Origin: Streptomyces asoensis
GTDB taxonomy: Bacteria > Actinomycetota > Actinomycetes > Streptomycetales > Streptomycetaceae
Length of the DNA stretch: 64,000 nt
Assembly (NCBI RefSeq): GCF_013085465.1
Contig: NZ_CP049838.1
Location: 4,464,001-4,528,000 of the forward strand
Direction: 5' to 3'
Made by a program: the position numbers and the translations under genes. This document shows positions 42,307-51,308 of this stretch, piece by piece. Positions within the stretch are counted from its first letter, which is position 1, and each line of letters begins with the position of its first letter. The notes below the pieces were generated by a model. The model was given only the letters and a program-made list of their open reading frames with translations, was not told the origin of the DNA and did not search any database.

Positions 42307-42418
42307 CGTGCGTACATACGACGTCCGTCACTGTAATCGAACAGCGCTCCGTTCCGGCCCTGTGCACGGGCTGTCCGGTGGAGGGGTGATGAAGACCTGG
42401 TGGGGTAAGGACACCGGC

Positions 42419-42946
42419 ATGACCACCCCCACCACACGTATCTCACACGCGTCACGCGTGCTTCCGCTCACCGCCACCCTCCTCACCGGGACGGTCGCGC
42501 TCTACATGCTGCTCGTCGCCTTCGGGAACATCACCGACTTCGGCACGAACCAGCAGTTCGTGCGTCATGTGCTGGCGATGGACACGACGTTCAAGGACGA
42601 CGACGTGATGTGGCGGGCGGTGACGAGCAAGGGGCTTCAGGACGCCGCCTATGTCGCGATCATCGCGTGGGAGACGGTCGCGGGGGTGGTGCTGGCCGCC
42701 GGGACGTGGTTCTGGACGCGGCGGGACCACATACGCGGTCGGGCGCTGTCGACGTACGGGCTGGTCATGGTGATGCTGCTGTTCGGCGCCGGGTTCATCG
42801 CGATCGGCGGGGAGTGGTTCTCGATGTGGCAGTCGGACACCTGGAACGGGCTGGACGCGGCGACCCGGGCCTTCCTGTTCGCCGGGGTCGTGCTGATCGT
42901 CAACCAGCTGCCGGCCGGGCAGGCGCGGGACGACTCCCGGGCCTGA
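42419..42946 (+). CDS. DUF2165 small integral membrane protein
   Basis: 175 residues from ATG 42419 (AAGGA seven bases upstream); ATG 42389 is an alternative. Four helices, with the conserved VAFGNITDFGTNQQFVRHVL followed by AMDTTF between helices 1 and 2, then GEWFSMWQSDTWNGLDAATR before the last helix. Function unknown. Confidence 0.88.
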   Translation: MTTPTTRISHASRVLPLTATLLTGTVALYMLLVAFGNITDFGTNQQFVRHVLAMDTTFKDDDVMWRAVTSKGLQDAAYVAIIAWETVAGVVLAAGTWFWTRRDHIRGRALSTYGLVMVMLLFGAGFIAIGGEWFSMWQSDTWNGLDAATRAFLFAGVVLIVNQLPAGQARDDSRA

Positions 42947-42963
42947 CGCCGGACTTCCGGGAC

Positions 42964-43551
42964 CTACTCGACGACTCTGACCCTCGTCCCCGTCTCGCCG
43001 AACGCCCACAGCGCCGTCCCGTCCGCCTTGGCCATCCGGATGCCGCCGGTCTGCGTACCGGCGGCGGCCGGAGGCGGGGAGGAGCCGTCGACGGCGTTGG
43101 AGAAGGCGATGTTGACGCCCGACGTGGCGGAGAAGTAGACGATGTGCTCGATCGCCACGCCGTCGGAGCCCGTGGTGGCGTCCTTGCGGAGCGAGACCGT
43201 GAAGCTGCCGACGGCCGGGGCCACCGTGCCGGGCCAGACCGTGAAGGTACGGCGGGCCGTGTCGTCGGCGTCGACCAGCCAGACCCGGTGCTGCCCCAGC
43301 GAGTAGACGATCCGCCGGCCGGTGCCCGAACTGCCGGGCACCTCGGCCGCCTTGGGGGTGGCCGACGGTTTCGGCGAGGCCGAGGGCTGCGCGCCCGTCG
43401 ACGCCGAGGCGCTCGGTCGGTTCGCCGCCGACGCCGTCGGGTGCGGGCCCTGCTCGGCCTGCGCCGTCAGGAAGACGACCGCGGCGATCGCGCCGGTCGT
43501 CAGGCCGGTGACCCAAACCCAGGAGGGAAGCCGTCGGGCAGGCACGGGCAC
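42964..43551 (-). CDS. L,D-transpeptidase-fold protein without catalytic residues
   Basis: 195 residues: one membrane anchor (VWVTGLTTGAIAAVVFL), a Ser/Pro/Ala linker, then a YkuD-like domain. The strand pattern RIVYSLGQHRVWLVDADDTA, then RTFTVWPGTVAPAVGSFTV, is typical. The catalytic SHGC(I/V)R(M/L) has become QTGGIRMA, and the IHG histidine segment reads IAFSNA. Both His and the nucleophilic Cys are gone, so it is probably a peptidoglycan-binding or regulatory pseudoenzyme anchored outside the membrane. Confidence 0.82.
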   Translation of the reverse strand: MPVPARRLPSWVWVTGLTTGAIAAVVFLTAQAEQGPHPTASAANRPSASASTGAQPSASPKPSATPKAAEVPGSSGTGRRIVYSLGQHRVWLVDADDTARRTFTVWPGTVAPAVGSFTVSLRKDATTGSDGVAIEHIVYFSATSGVNIAFSNAVDGSSPPPAAAGTQTGGIRMAKADGTALWAFGETGTRVRVVE

Positions 43552-43619
43552 GCATCTCCTCAGCTACGGGACCCCTCCGGTCGGGGCCCGATCATCGTAC
43601 TGCGAGGGGCCCGCTCCCC

Positions 43620-43674
43620 GGTCCCTCAGTGGTCCCCGAGTGACCCCTGAATGATCCCTGAGTGGTCCCTCAGT
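43620..43674. repeat. 11-base tandem repeat at the 3' end of fbiC
   Basis: Five imperfect copies of GGTCCCTCAGT (variants GGTCCCCGAGT, GACCCCTGAAT, GATCCCTGAGT). The last copy contains the fbiC stop codon (43670-43672); the others lie in the leader of the next gene. Confidence 0.85.
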
Positions 43675-46273
43675 CCAGCACCGGCAGCAGGTCCGGCAGA
43701 TGCCCGTCCGATGCCGAAGCCGCCCGCTGCCGCTCCTGAGGTACCTCGCCGTACAGCGTCGTACGCGGCCTGGCCGGCCGGCCCGCCGCATCCGCGACCG
43801 CGATCAGGTCCTTCACCGACTTGTAGGAGCCGTACGACGAGCCCGCCATCCGCGAGATCGTCTCCTCCATCAGCGTGCCGCCCAGGTCGTTCGCTCCCGA
43901 GCGGAGCATCTCCGCGGCCCCCTCCGAGCCCAGTTTCACCCAGCTGGTCTGGATGTTGGGGATGTGCGGGTGCAGGAGCAACCGGGCCATCGCCGTCACC
44001 GCCCGGTTGTCCCGCATGGTCGGACCGGGGCGGGAGATGCCCGCCAGGTACACCGGCGCGTTCGTGTGGATGAACGGGAGGGTGACGAACTCCGTGAAGC
44101 CGCCGGTCCGCTGCTGGATCCCGGCCAGGGTCCGCAGGTGGCCCAGCCAGTGCCGGGGCTGGTCGACATGGCCGTACATCATCGTCGAGGACGACCGGAT
44201 CCCGACCTCGTGCGCCGTCGTGACGACCTCGATCCAGGTCGCCGTCGGCAGCTTGCCCTTGGTCAGCACCCAGCGGACCTCGTCGTCGAGGATCTCGGCC
44301 GCCGTGCCGGGGATGGAGTCGAGCCCCGCCTCCTTCGCCGCCGTCAGCCACTCGCGGATCGACAGGCCGGTGCGGGTCGCGCCGTTGACCACCTCCATCG
44401 GCGAGAAGGCGTGCACATGCATGCCGGGGACCCGCTCCTTCACCGCCTTCGCGATGTCGAAGTAGGCCGTGCCGGGCAGGTCCGGGTGGATGCCGCCCTG
44501 CATGCAGACCTCCACCGCGCCCAGTTCCCACGCCTGTTGGGCGCGGTCGGCGACCTGGTCGAGGGAGAGCGTGTACGCGTCGGCGTCGGTGCGGCGCTGC
44601 GCGAAGGCGCAGAAACGGCAGCCCGTGTAGCAGACGTTGGTGAAGTTGATGTTCCGCGTGACGATGTACGTGACGTCGTCGCCGACGGTCGAGCGGCGCA
44701 CGTCGTCCGCGATGCGGGTGAGGGCGTCCAGGGCCGGGCCGTCCGCGTGGAGCAGGGCGAGGGCCTCGTCGTCGGTGAGCTTCGTCGGGTCGTCGGCGGC
44801 CGTCGCGAGGGCCTGGCGTACGTCCGTGTCGATGCGCTCCGGGACCATGCCGGGGGCGGCCGCCTCACGCAGGGCGCCCCAGTCGCCGTACACCTCGTCG
44901 AAGTCGTCGCGGCGGTCGGAGGTCCGGCCGTCGGTGTCGATGGTGCGGTGCAGGTCGGTACGGCCGGACGGCACGAACACCTCCTCCGGCTCCTGCCAGG
45001 GACGGCCCTCGACGACGGCGTCCGACACGGCCAGTCCCGTCTCCGGGTCGGCCAGCGCGCGGACGTGCGGCAGCAGCCGCGGGTCGAGCCACGGCTCACC
45101 GCGCCGGACGAACTCCGGGTAGACGCAGAGACGTTCCCGCAGCTCGAAACCGACCGCGGCGGACTTCTCGGCGAGCTCGTCGATCTGCGGCCAGGGGCGC
45201 TCGGGGTTGACGTGGTCGATGGTCAGCGGGGACACCCCGCCCCAGTCGTCGATGCCGGCCCCGATCAGCCGCTCGTACTCGCTGTCGACGAGGTTGGGCG
45301 GGGCCTGGAGGTTGGCGGCGGGGCCCATGATGTGGCGGGCCACGGCCACGGTGGCGACCAGCTCGTCGAGTTCCGCGTCCGGCATGCCGCGCATCGCGGT
45401 GTCCGGCTTGGCGCGGAAGTTCTGGATGATCAGCTCCTGGATGCCGTGGTAGGCGCGGGAGATCTTGCGGAGCGCGAACAGCGACTCGGCGCGCTCCTCG
45501 AACGTCTCGCCGATGCCGATCAGGATCCCGGAGGTGAACGGGACGGAGGAGCGGCCGGCGTCCTCCAGGACGCGGAGCCGGACGGCGGGCTCCTTGTCCG
45601 GGGAGCCGTGGTGGGGGCCGCCGGGCTCGGACCACAGCCGGGTGGCGGTGGTCTCCAGCATCATGCCCATGCTGGGCGCGACGGGCTTCAGCCGCTGGAA
45701 GTCGGTCCAGCTCATGACCCCGGGGTTGAGGTGCGGCAGCAGCCCCGTCTCCTCGAGGATGCGGATGGAGATGGCACGGACGTAGGCGATGGTGTCGTCG
45801 TAGCCGTGCGCGTCGAGCCATTCCCTGGCCTCGGGCCACCGCTCCTCCGGCTTGTCGCCGAGGGTGATGAGGGCTTCCTTGCAGCCGAGGGCGGCACCGC
45901 GCCGGGCGATGTCGAGCACCTCGTCGGGCGACATGAACATCCCGTGTCCGGCCCGGCGCAGCTTGCCGGGGACGGTGACGAAGGTGCAGTAGTGGCACTT
46001 GTCACGGCACAGCCGGGTGAGCGGGATGAAGACGCTCTTCGAGTACGTGATGACACCGGGCCGGCCGGCCGCCTCCAGGCCGGCGTCCCGCACCCGGGCG
46101 GCGGAGGCGGCCAGGTCCTCCAGCGCCTCGCCGCGCGCCTGGAGCAGCACGGCCGCCTCGCCGGCGTCCAGGGCGACGCCGTCACGAGCCCGTTTGAGAG
46201 CGCGACGCATGGAGTTCTCGGTGGGGCCGGGGGTCGGGCCGGGGCCGGTTCCGGAGGTCGCGGAAGTCGTCAT
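43670..46273 (-). CDS. fbiC: FO synthase, bifunctional CofG-CofH
   Basis: 867 residues, the fused form. The N-terminal CofG half has the radical-SAM cluster CRDKCHYC (residue about 90). The C-terminal CofH half has CYTGCRFC (residue about 560). The enzyme joins tyrosine to 5-amino-6-ribitylaminouracil to make FO, the deazaflavin of coenzyme F420. Several predicted F420 users lie within 11 kb (LLM protein at 47.2 kb, Ddn-like protein at 54.7 kb). Confidence 0.97.
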   Translation of the reverse strand: MTTSATSGTGPGPTPGPTENSMRRALKRARDGVALDAGEAAVLLQARGEALEDLAASAARVRDAGLEAAGRPGVITYSKSVFIPLTRLCRDKCHYCTFVTVPGKLRRAGHGMFMSPDEVLDIARRGAALGCKEALITLGDKPEERWPEAREWLDAHGYDDTIAYVRAISIRILEETGLLPHLNPGVMSWTDFQRLKPVAPSMGMMLETTATRLWSEPGGPHHGSPDKEPAVRLRVLEDAGRSSVPFTSGILIGIGETFEERAESLFALRKISRAYHGIQELIIQNFRAKPDTAMRGMPDAELDELVATVAVARHIMGPAANLQAPPNLVDSEYERLIGAGIDDWGGVSPLTIDHVNPERPWPQIDELAEKSAAVGFELRERLCVYPEFVRRGEPWLDPRLLPHVRALADPETGLAVSDAVVEGRPWQEPEEVFVPSGRTDLHRTIDTDGRTSDRRDDFDEVYGDWGALREAAAPGMVPERIDTDVRQALATAADDPTKLTDDEALALLHADGPALDALTRIADDVRRSTVGDDVTYIVTRNINFTNVCYTGCRFCAFAQRRTDADAYTLSLDQVADRAQQAWELGAVEVCMQGGIHPDLPGTAYFDIAKAVKERVPGMHVHAFSPMEVVNGATRTGLSIREWLTAAKEAGLDSIPGTAAEILDDEVRWVLTKGKLPTATWIEVVTTAHEVGIRSSSTMMYGHVDQPRHWLGHLRTLAGIQQRTGGFTEFVTLPFIHTNAPVYLAGISRPGPTMRDNRAVTAMARLLLHPHIPNIQTSWVKLGSEGAAEMLRSGANDLGGTLMEETISRMAGSSYGSYKSVKDLIAVADAAGRPARPRTTLYGEVPQERQRAASASDGHLPDLLPVLD

Positions 46274-46451
46274 CCTTCGAGCATACGATCACGTTTTCCA
46301 AGCTTGGGGCGGGATCGGCTCGGGGCGGGACCGGCAGCGGAGCCGGGGTCCCGGCCCGGACCCGGTTCCGCGCACTCTGAGTACGCGTACCCATCCCCCG
46401 TACGCAGCCGTACCGATGCCCCGCGCACCCCGGCCGACCTACCGTCGCCGC

Positions 46452-47159
46452 ATGCCCGAGGAGATCACCACCGCCACCGCCACCGCCCCCGCCACACCCG
46501 CACCGGCACCCGTCCCGACCGGCCGCACCGCCGCACAGGCCTTCGGCATCGGCTGCGCGGTGCTCGTCGCCGTGCCGCTGATCCTCGTCCTCGGCTTCGT
46601 CGGCTGGCTCGCCGTGGTGACGAAGGACGCGTCGGACTTCCCGCGCGTCGCGCCCGAGGAGATGGTGAGCCGCACCGTCGACCGCTCCCGGGAGGCGTAC
46701 GACGTTCTCGGGTTCACCCGCACCATCAGGCCCGGTGTCGAGAAGATCGGGGTCTCCACCGAGAACACGATCGGCTCGAACTACTGCTACCGGGGCGGCC
46801 TGACCGACGAGACCGTCGACGGCGCCTACAGCGTCAGTCACAGCTGGGCACTCGACCACGTCACCGCCGAGCAGGCGATCCCCGGTCTGCGCCGGCTGCG
46901 CGACCACCTCGAGGACACCGGCTGGGACATCACCTCCTACCGGGAGAACGTCTCAGGGGACTACTGGGATCTGTACGCCTCGCGCTCGGACGGCGACGAG
47001 CGCGTGTCCTTCCAGTGGTTCGCGGACCGCGACTACTTCGCCGGCGGCGCGTCCACGCCCTGCGCCGTGGACCCGGGTTGGCAGCCGGGCGACGACGAGC
47101 CCGCCGGGGACGAGCTGTGGCCGCCCGACTTCGGACCGTCGGCGAAGAACGGGTCCTAG
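46452..47159 (+). CDS. Membrane-anchored hypothetical protein
   Basis: 235 residues from ATG 46452. A Thr/Ala/Pro N-terminus, one transmembrane helix (CAVLVAVPLILVLGFVGWLA) and an extracytoplasmic domain with two cysteines (NYCYRGG; STPCAVD) that may pair. IPGLRRLRDHLEDTGWDITS is a probable helix-strand unit. No family recognised. Its stop codon lies in the first copy of a 16-base duplication. Confidence 0.75.
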   Translation: MPEEITTATATAPATPAPAPVPTGRTAAQAFGIGCAVLVAVPLILVLGFVGWLAVVTKDASDFPRVAPEEMVSRTVDRSREAYDVLGFTRTIRPGVEKIGVSTENTIGSNYCYRGGLTDETVDGAYSVSHSWALDHVTAEQAIPGLRRLRDHLEDTGWDITSYRENVSGDYWDLYASRSDGDERVSFQWFADRDYFAGGASTPCAVDPGWQPGDDEPAGDELWPPDFGPSAKNGS

Positions 47160-47175
47160 GAAGAACGGGTCCTAG
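47144..47175. repeat. 16-base tandem duplication carrying two convergent stop codons
   Basis: GAAGAACGGGTCCTAG occurs twice, back to back. CTAG gives TAG on both strands: the first copy ends the plus-strand gene (47157-47159), the second ends the minus-strand LLM gene (47174-47172). Confidence 0.95.
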
Positions 47176-48017
47176 AGGTACGGCGCGAACCCGTCCAGCG
47201 CGCGCAGCGCCTCCGCCTCGCCCACCGGCGGCAGCTGCACCACGGCCTCCTCGATGCCCAGCTCGGCGTAGTACGCGAGCTTGCCGGGGGACGGGTGGAC
47301 GGCGTACGGCACGACCTGGAGGGCGTCCGGCTCGCGGCCCGCGTCCGCCCACGCCGAGCGCAGCACGGGGAGCGCCTCGGAGAGGCCGCGGCCGCCGATC
47401 GGCAGCCAGCCGTCGGCGTACTCGCTGATGTGCGAGAACAGCTTCGGTCCCGCGGCACCGCCGACGAGGGTGCGGGGTCCGACGACCGGCCCGCGCGGCT
47501 TCTGCACGGGCTTGGGGTACGCCGTGCTGGCGCGGACGCTGCCGTACTCGCCCTCGTACGCCGTCGGTTCCTCCGCCCACAGGGCCTGCATCAGCCGCAT
47601 CCGGTCCCGGACCAGCTCGCGGCGGGTACGCCACTCGACGCCGTGGTCGGCGGCCTCCTCCACGTTCCAGCCGTAGCCGAGGCCGAGGGTGAGGCGGCCG
47701 CCCGACAGGTGGTCGACGGTGGCGATCTGCTTGGCGAGGTCGATCGGGTCGTGCTGGGCGACGAGCGTGATGCCGGTGCCGAGGCCCAGCGTCTCCGTCA
47801 CCGCCGCCGCCTGGCCGAGGGCGACGAAGGGGTCGAGGGTGCGGCCGTACTCGCGGGGCAGGTCGCCGCCGGCCGGGTAGGGGCTGGTGCGCTCGACGGG
47901 GATGTGCGTGTGCTCGGGCAGATAGAGCCCCGCGAACCCGCGCTGCTCCAGCTCACGGGCGAGGCGGGTGGGGGTGATCGTCTCGTCGGTGAGGAAGATC
48001 GTGACGGCGATGCGCAT
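47172..48017 (-). CDS. LLM-class F420-dependent oxidoreductase
   Basis: 281 residues from ATG 48017. RIAVTIFLTDETITPTRLAR, then FAGLYLPEHTHIPVERTSPY and TLGLGTGITLVAQHDPIDLA, with GRLTLGLGYGWNVEE. The luciferase-like TIM barrel and EHTHIP are typical of F420-binding enzymes. Convergent with the 46.5-kb gene; fbiC lies just beyond. Confidence 0.9.
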   Translation of the reverse strand: MRIAVTIFLTDETITPTRLARELEQRGFAGLYLPEHTHIPVERTSPYPAGGDLPREYGRTLDPFVALGQAAAVTETLGLGTGITLVAQHDPIDLAKQIATVDHLSGGRLTLGLGYGWNVEEAADHGVEWRTRRELVRDRMRLMQALWAEEPTAYEGEYGSVRASTAYPKPVQKPRGPVVGPRTLVGGAAGPKLFSHISEYADGWLPIGGRGLSEALPVLRSAWADAGREPDALQVVPYAVHPSPGKLAYYAELGIEEAVVQLPPVGEAEALRALDGFAPYL

Positions 48018-48126
48018 GGGGGGCCTTTCGCTGCGTACGGCTCTGTCGACGGCGTCGTCGCGAGTGACGATCCCATCTCTACCGGCGGAACGATCCACTG
48101 TCCATACCGACTGGTCGGCATCGGCC

Positions 48127-48918
48127 TCAGAACGCGCCGGGGGTGTCGAGCGGCCACGGGTCCGGCTCCGACGGAGGGCTGTAGTCCATGGCCCGGGCGA
48201 GTTGTTCGCGCTGCCCGGGGTCGAGGGCGGCCTCGGCCGGGTGCGGGGGAAGGGTTCGGCAGTACTCCGCGAACCGGTCCCGGCGCTCCGGCCACACGAC
48301 CATCACCACCACGTGCAGCACCAGCGCGAACACCGCCCAGGTCAGCAGGCCCAGAAAGGCGCCCACCGCGATCTCGGCCGCGTTCGGAGCGAACGCGTCG
48401 CTCACGTACAGCAGTTGGGCGGCGAGCCAGCCCGCGAGCAGCGGGGCGACCAGGATCGCGGCGATCTGGAGGCGGTCCTCGGCGTGCCCCGGCCAACGCG
48501 GCCACCTGGCGTCCTCGGCCCGCAGGAAGGGGTCGCGCCGTCGGCAGTGCTCGGCATCCACATACAGCCAGATCAGCGGATGCGGCCTGGTATGACCGCG
48601 CAAGGTGACCAGCACGGCGGCCGGGACCGGATGCTCCGGCATCCGATCGGTTTCCGCGCCCCTGCCGGTGACGGCCACCCGTCCGTCCTCCTCGATCCGG
48701 ATCAGGCCGGCCAGCAGCAGCTCGGCGGCGGCGGCCCGGTCCGCGCCCTGGTCGCCGTCGATCGTGGCCACCGCGTGGTACGGGTCGACCTGCGCCCCGT
48801 CCACCCGCGCGACGACGGCCCGGTCGGCCCGGTCCTGGAGCCACCACAACACACCGAGCACGGTGTACACCACGCAGAAGACCGTCAATACAGCGATGAG
48901 CAAATCCACTTGGCTCAC
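48127..48918 (-). CDS. TIGR04222-like membrane protein
   Basis: 263 residues from GTG 48918 (AGAGGAAG upstream); ATG 48948 is possible. One N-terminal helix (LLIAVLTVFCVVYTVLGVLW). A cytoplasmic winged-helix-like stretch follows (ATIDGDQGADRAAAAELLLA, then GLIRIEEDGRVAVTG), as in TIGR04222. Two further helices come near residues 180 and 205. Function unknown. Confidence 0.72.
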   Translation of the reverse strand: MSQVDLLIAVLTVFCVVYTVLGVLWWLQDRADRAVVARVDGAQVDPYHAVATIDGDQGADRAAAAELLLAGLIRIEEDGRVAVTGRGAETDRMPEHPVPAAVLVTLRGHTRPHPLIWLYVDAEHCRRRDPFLRAEDARWPRWPGHAEDRLQIAAILVAPLLAGWLAAQLLYVSDAFAPNAAEIAVGAFLGLLTWAVFALVLHVVVMVVWPERRDRFAEYCRTLPPHPAEAALDPGQREQLARAMDYSPPSEPDPWPLDTPGAF

Positions 48919-49122
48919 GGTGGGCTTCCTCTCGAACGGGAACGCCATCCGCACCCGGCGGATCGGCTCACGTGCCGGAGTTTCCCGTACGCCGAGGAAC
49001 CCATGTACGGACCACGTCCGTTCGTACGAACCCGTGACAACGCGACGGCATACTCGGCAACGCTGCAACTGAGCTGCCGAGCCGTTGACTTGGTTCAACT
49101 TCGGTGAAAAGGAGGGATACCG

Positions 49123-50028
49123 ATGCGTACGAGCGGGAACGGGAGCGCCCGCGGGCAGGGTTGGGGCCGCACCGCCCTGCGATCCGCGACGCTGCCGCTG
49201 GCCCTCGTCCTCACCACCGCCTGCCAGACGAACGCGGCCGACGACCGGAGTACCGCTGAAGCGAGCTTCACCGTCCGCTACGACCGGCCGTCCGGCCCGG
49301 ACGCGGACGCCGCGGCGTTCGTCCGGGAACGGCGGCTGCCGGAGGAGGCCGTGCGGCAGGTCACCGCTCTGGTGCGGCTGAAGCCGCCGGTCGTGATGAG
49401 CGTCCGGTCCTGCGACGGTGAAGGGCCCTCCTACGACCCCCGGACCCGTGAAGTCGAGATCTGCTACGACGAGATCTCCGAGACGCGGGGGCTCTATCAG
49501 GACGCGGGCCAGAGCCTCTCCGACGACGCCCTGTCCGCCGTCCTGCTGGAGTCGCTGTTCCACGAGAGCGCACACGCTGTGATCGACGTCCTCGACCTCG
49601 CGACGAGGGGTGGAGAGGAGGACTTCGCCGACCAGTTCGCCGCCCTCATGCTGCTCCGCCAGGGAGCGGAGGGAGAAGAGCGGCTGCTCGACGTCGCCGA
49701 GACATGGCGCCTCTCCTCGATCACGTACGACGACGAGGACGACGGTCAGGCGGACGAACACTCCACGGACCGTCAACGCGCCGTCTCCTACCTCTGCTAC
49801 CTCTACGGGGCAGCCCCGGCGCACCACGCGGACGTGATCGGCACGGACACACTTCCCGCAGGCCGGGCGCGCGGCTGCGCACGGGAGTGGAAGAGCGCGC
49901 AGGCCGCATGGATGAACGCGATCGAGCGTGCCACGGACCCGGCCGCCCTCGAGAACGCGCTGGACGCGTGGACCGACCGGACCGGGCAAGTGGCGTGGCG
50001 GTTCGGAAACGGTGAGGTCGCCCAGTAG
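49123..50028 (+). CDS. Secreted lipoprotein, putative metallopeptidase (DUF4344)
   Basis: 301 residues. The signal ends LALVLTTACQTN with a lipobox cysteine. The DUF4344 domain includes VEICYDEISE and the zinc motif LFHESAHAVIDVLDL (HExxH). EEDFADQFAALMLL downstream carries the third ligand. Cysteine pairs (SCDGEG, EICYDE, LCYLYG) suggest disulfides outside the cell. Substrate unknown. Confidence 0.88.
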   Translation: MRTSGNGSARGQGWGRTALRSATLPLALVLTTACQTNAADDRSTAEASFTVRYDRPSGPDADAAAFVRERRLPEEAVRQVTALVRLKPPVVMSVRSCDGEGPSYDPRTREVEICYDEISETRGLYQDAGQSLSDDALSAVLLESLFHESAHAVIDVLDLATRGGEEDFADQFAALMLLRQGAEGEERLLDVAETWRLSSITYDDEDDGQADEHSTDRQRAVSYLCYLYGAAPAHHADVIGTDTLPAGRARGCAREWKSAQAAWMNAIERATDPAALENALDAWTDRTGQVAWRFGNGEVAQ

Positions 50029-50042
50029 CGGCCGAGGACGGC

Positions 50043-50324
50043 TCAGTCGACCACCTGTGGATCACGGAAGTAGTAGACAACCGTCACACCCATGCCAGGA
50101 GTGTGCGTGTAGACGACCGTGATCGCCTCGGCCGAGTCGCGGGCGAGTGGTGTCGTGTACGTGTACTCCACGGAGGGTGGCCGCCAGCCAGGGATCACAC
50201 GGCCCGCTGCCGGGTCGCGGGCGATCGCCGCGAGCGCCTCCCGGACGACGTCCCGCTCCCCCTCCGTCAAATCGCCGAACGCCTTCCTGGCGGGCTCGGC
50301 CTCTTCCAGCGGGACTTCACTCAC
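50043..50324 (-). CDS. Small RelE/ParE-like protein, toxin candidate
   Basis: 93 residues. ARKAFGDLTEGERDVVREAL is a helical hairpin; ITVVYTHTPGMGVTVVYYFR are terminal beta strands, the RelE/ParE layout. Its start overlaps the stop of the 50321-50596 gene by 4 nt, the usual antitoxin-toxin order. Catalytic residues cannot be confirmed by eye. Confidence 0.65.
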   Translation of the reverse strand: MSEVPLEEAEPARKAFGDLTEGERDVVREALAAIARDPAAGRVIPGWRPPSVEYTYTTPLARDSAEAITVVYTHTPGMGVTVVYYFRDPQVVD

Positions 50325-50596
50325 TCTCGGCCGCCTTCAGCACGCGCTTCCTCCAGCGCGGCCATGATGTCGGAGGAGTTCCTGATCAGGATCCGGTGCC
50401 GGTAGGCCCGTACCACCGCTGCCGCGCCCTCGAAGTCGTTGGTCGGGGAGGCCCCTATGGCCGCCGCCAGCTCCTCCTCGAAGCGCTCGCGGTCGCCCGG
50501 GAAGCCGTAGCGGCTGAGGGCGCTGCGCAGGTCGTCCACGGTCCGGATCTCCGGGAGGGGCATGTCTCCCCGACCGTGCTCGGGCTGTGCGCTCAT
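50321..50596 (-). CDS. DUF6247-like small protein, antitoxin candidate
   Basis: 91 residues from ATG 50596 (AGGAG seven bases upstream). Helical: IRTVDDLRSALSRYGFPGDR, then ERFEEELAAAIG and DIMAALEEARAEGG. It resembles the DUF6247 proteins that precede RelE-like genes in Streptomyces. Probably an antitoxin or partner of the downstream protein. Confidence 0.6.
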   Translation of the reverse strand: MSAQPEHGRGDMPLPEIRTVDDLRSALSRYGFPGDRERFEEELAAAIGASPTNDFEGAAAVVRAYRHRILIRNSSDIMAALEEARAEGGRE

Positions 50597-50670
50597 GGTC
50601 TGCTCCTGGTGAACGGGCATGGCTCCACTTCCCAGTATTGCGCCGCCCTGCCGGGCCGGGCATCGCGTAC

Positions 50671-51111
50671 TCACCACTGCGCCCCACCCCCGCACTCCGC
50701 CCACAGCAGCTTGCCGCCCTTCGACGCGCCGAGGTAGCGGAGTACCGACACGCCCACGTCGTCCGCGCACGCCTTGACGAGGTGCAGGCCCCGGCCATGT
50801 TCCGACTCGGCCGGCGGGGAGGCACCGAGGGGATCTCCCTTGAAGCCGGGAGGGACGCGCGGGTCCGTGTCCCAGACGGCCACGCGGACTCCGCCCGCCC
50901 GGGTCGACATCAGGCGAAGGGCGTACGGGCCCTCGGTGTGCAGGTGCGAGTTCGTCAGCAGCTCGGTCGCGAGGAGCTCCGCGGTGGGAGTGAGTCCGGG
51001 CAGCTCGTGAGCGGCGAGGATCAGTCTCAGGGAGCCCCTCGCGATACCCGGTGCGCGTGGATCGCGGGGAAGGTGCAGGGTGTAGTTCCAGGACGGCGAT
51101 ACGGTGGCCAT
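50671..51111 (-). CDS. RsbW-like ATP-binding protein (HATPase_c_2)
   Basis: 146 residues. TAELLATELLTNSHLHTEGP is the N box and RGLHLVKACADDVGV the G box of a GHKL ATPase. Such stand-alone kinases accompany XRE-DUF5753/DUF397 pairs in Streptomyces. It is divergent from the XRE gene at 51.3 kb, completing the usual three-gene set. Confidence 0.9.
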   Translation of the reverse strand: MATVSPSWNYTLHLPRDPRAPGIARGSLRLILAAHELPGLTPTAELLATELLTNSHLHTEGPYALRLMSTRAGGVRVAVWDTDPRVPPGFKGDPLGASPPAESEHGRGLHLVKACADDVGVSVLRYLGASKGGKLLWAECGGGAQW

Positions 51112-51230
51112 CGGAAGTCTCCGGTCACTGAGGGGAGTTGAACGGGTGCCTGGTGTCGATGCCGTGGCGTCCCACGGTGCGCTTCCGGGCGGGGCGCCTG
51201 AGCAAGAAGATAGGGCTCAGCAAATGTAAC

Positions 51231-51264
51231 TTGCGAACCTTCGAGATACTTCTGCTTATATCTC
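51231..51264 (+). promoter_or_regulatory. AT-rich promoter with inverted repeat before the XRE gene
   Basis: TTGCGA (51231-51236) and CTTATA (51255-51260) with 18 bases between. GAGATA and TATCTC arms (51243-51248 and 51259-51264) overlap the -10, suitable for autoregulation. Confidence 0.45.
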
Positions 51265-51308
51265 CCTCGCGTGAGCGACCGACAGAACACGTGTCCAGGA
51301 GGATCTAC

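Noticed and set aside
43700..47428. A 1242-residue open frame on the plus strand opposite fbiC
   Set aside because: Antisense of well-supported fbiC and the LLM gene; long antisense frames arise from the GC-skewed codon positions.
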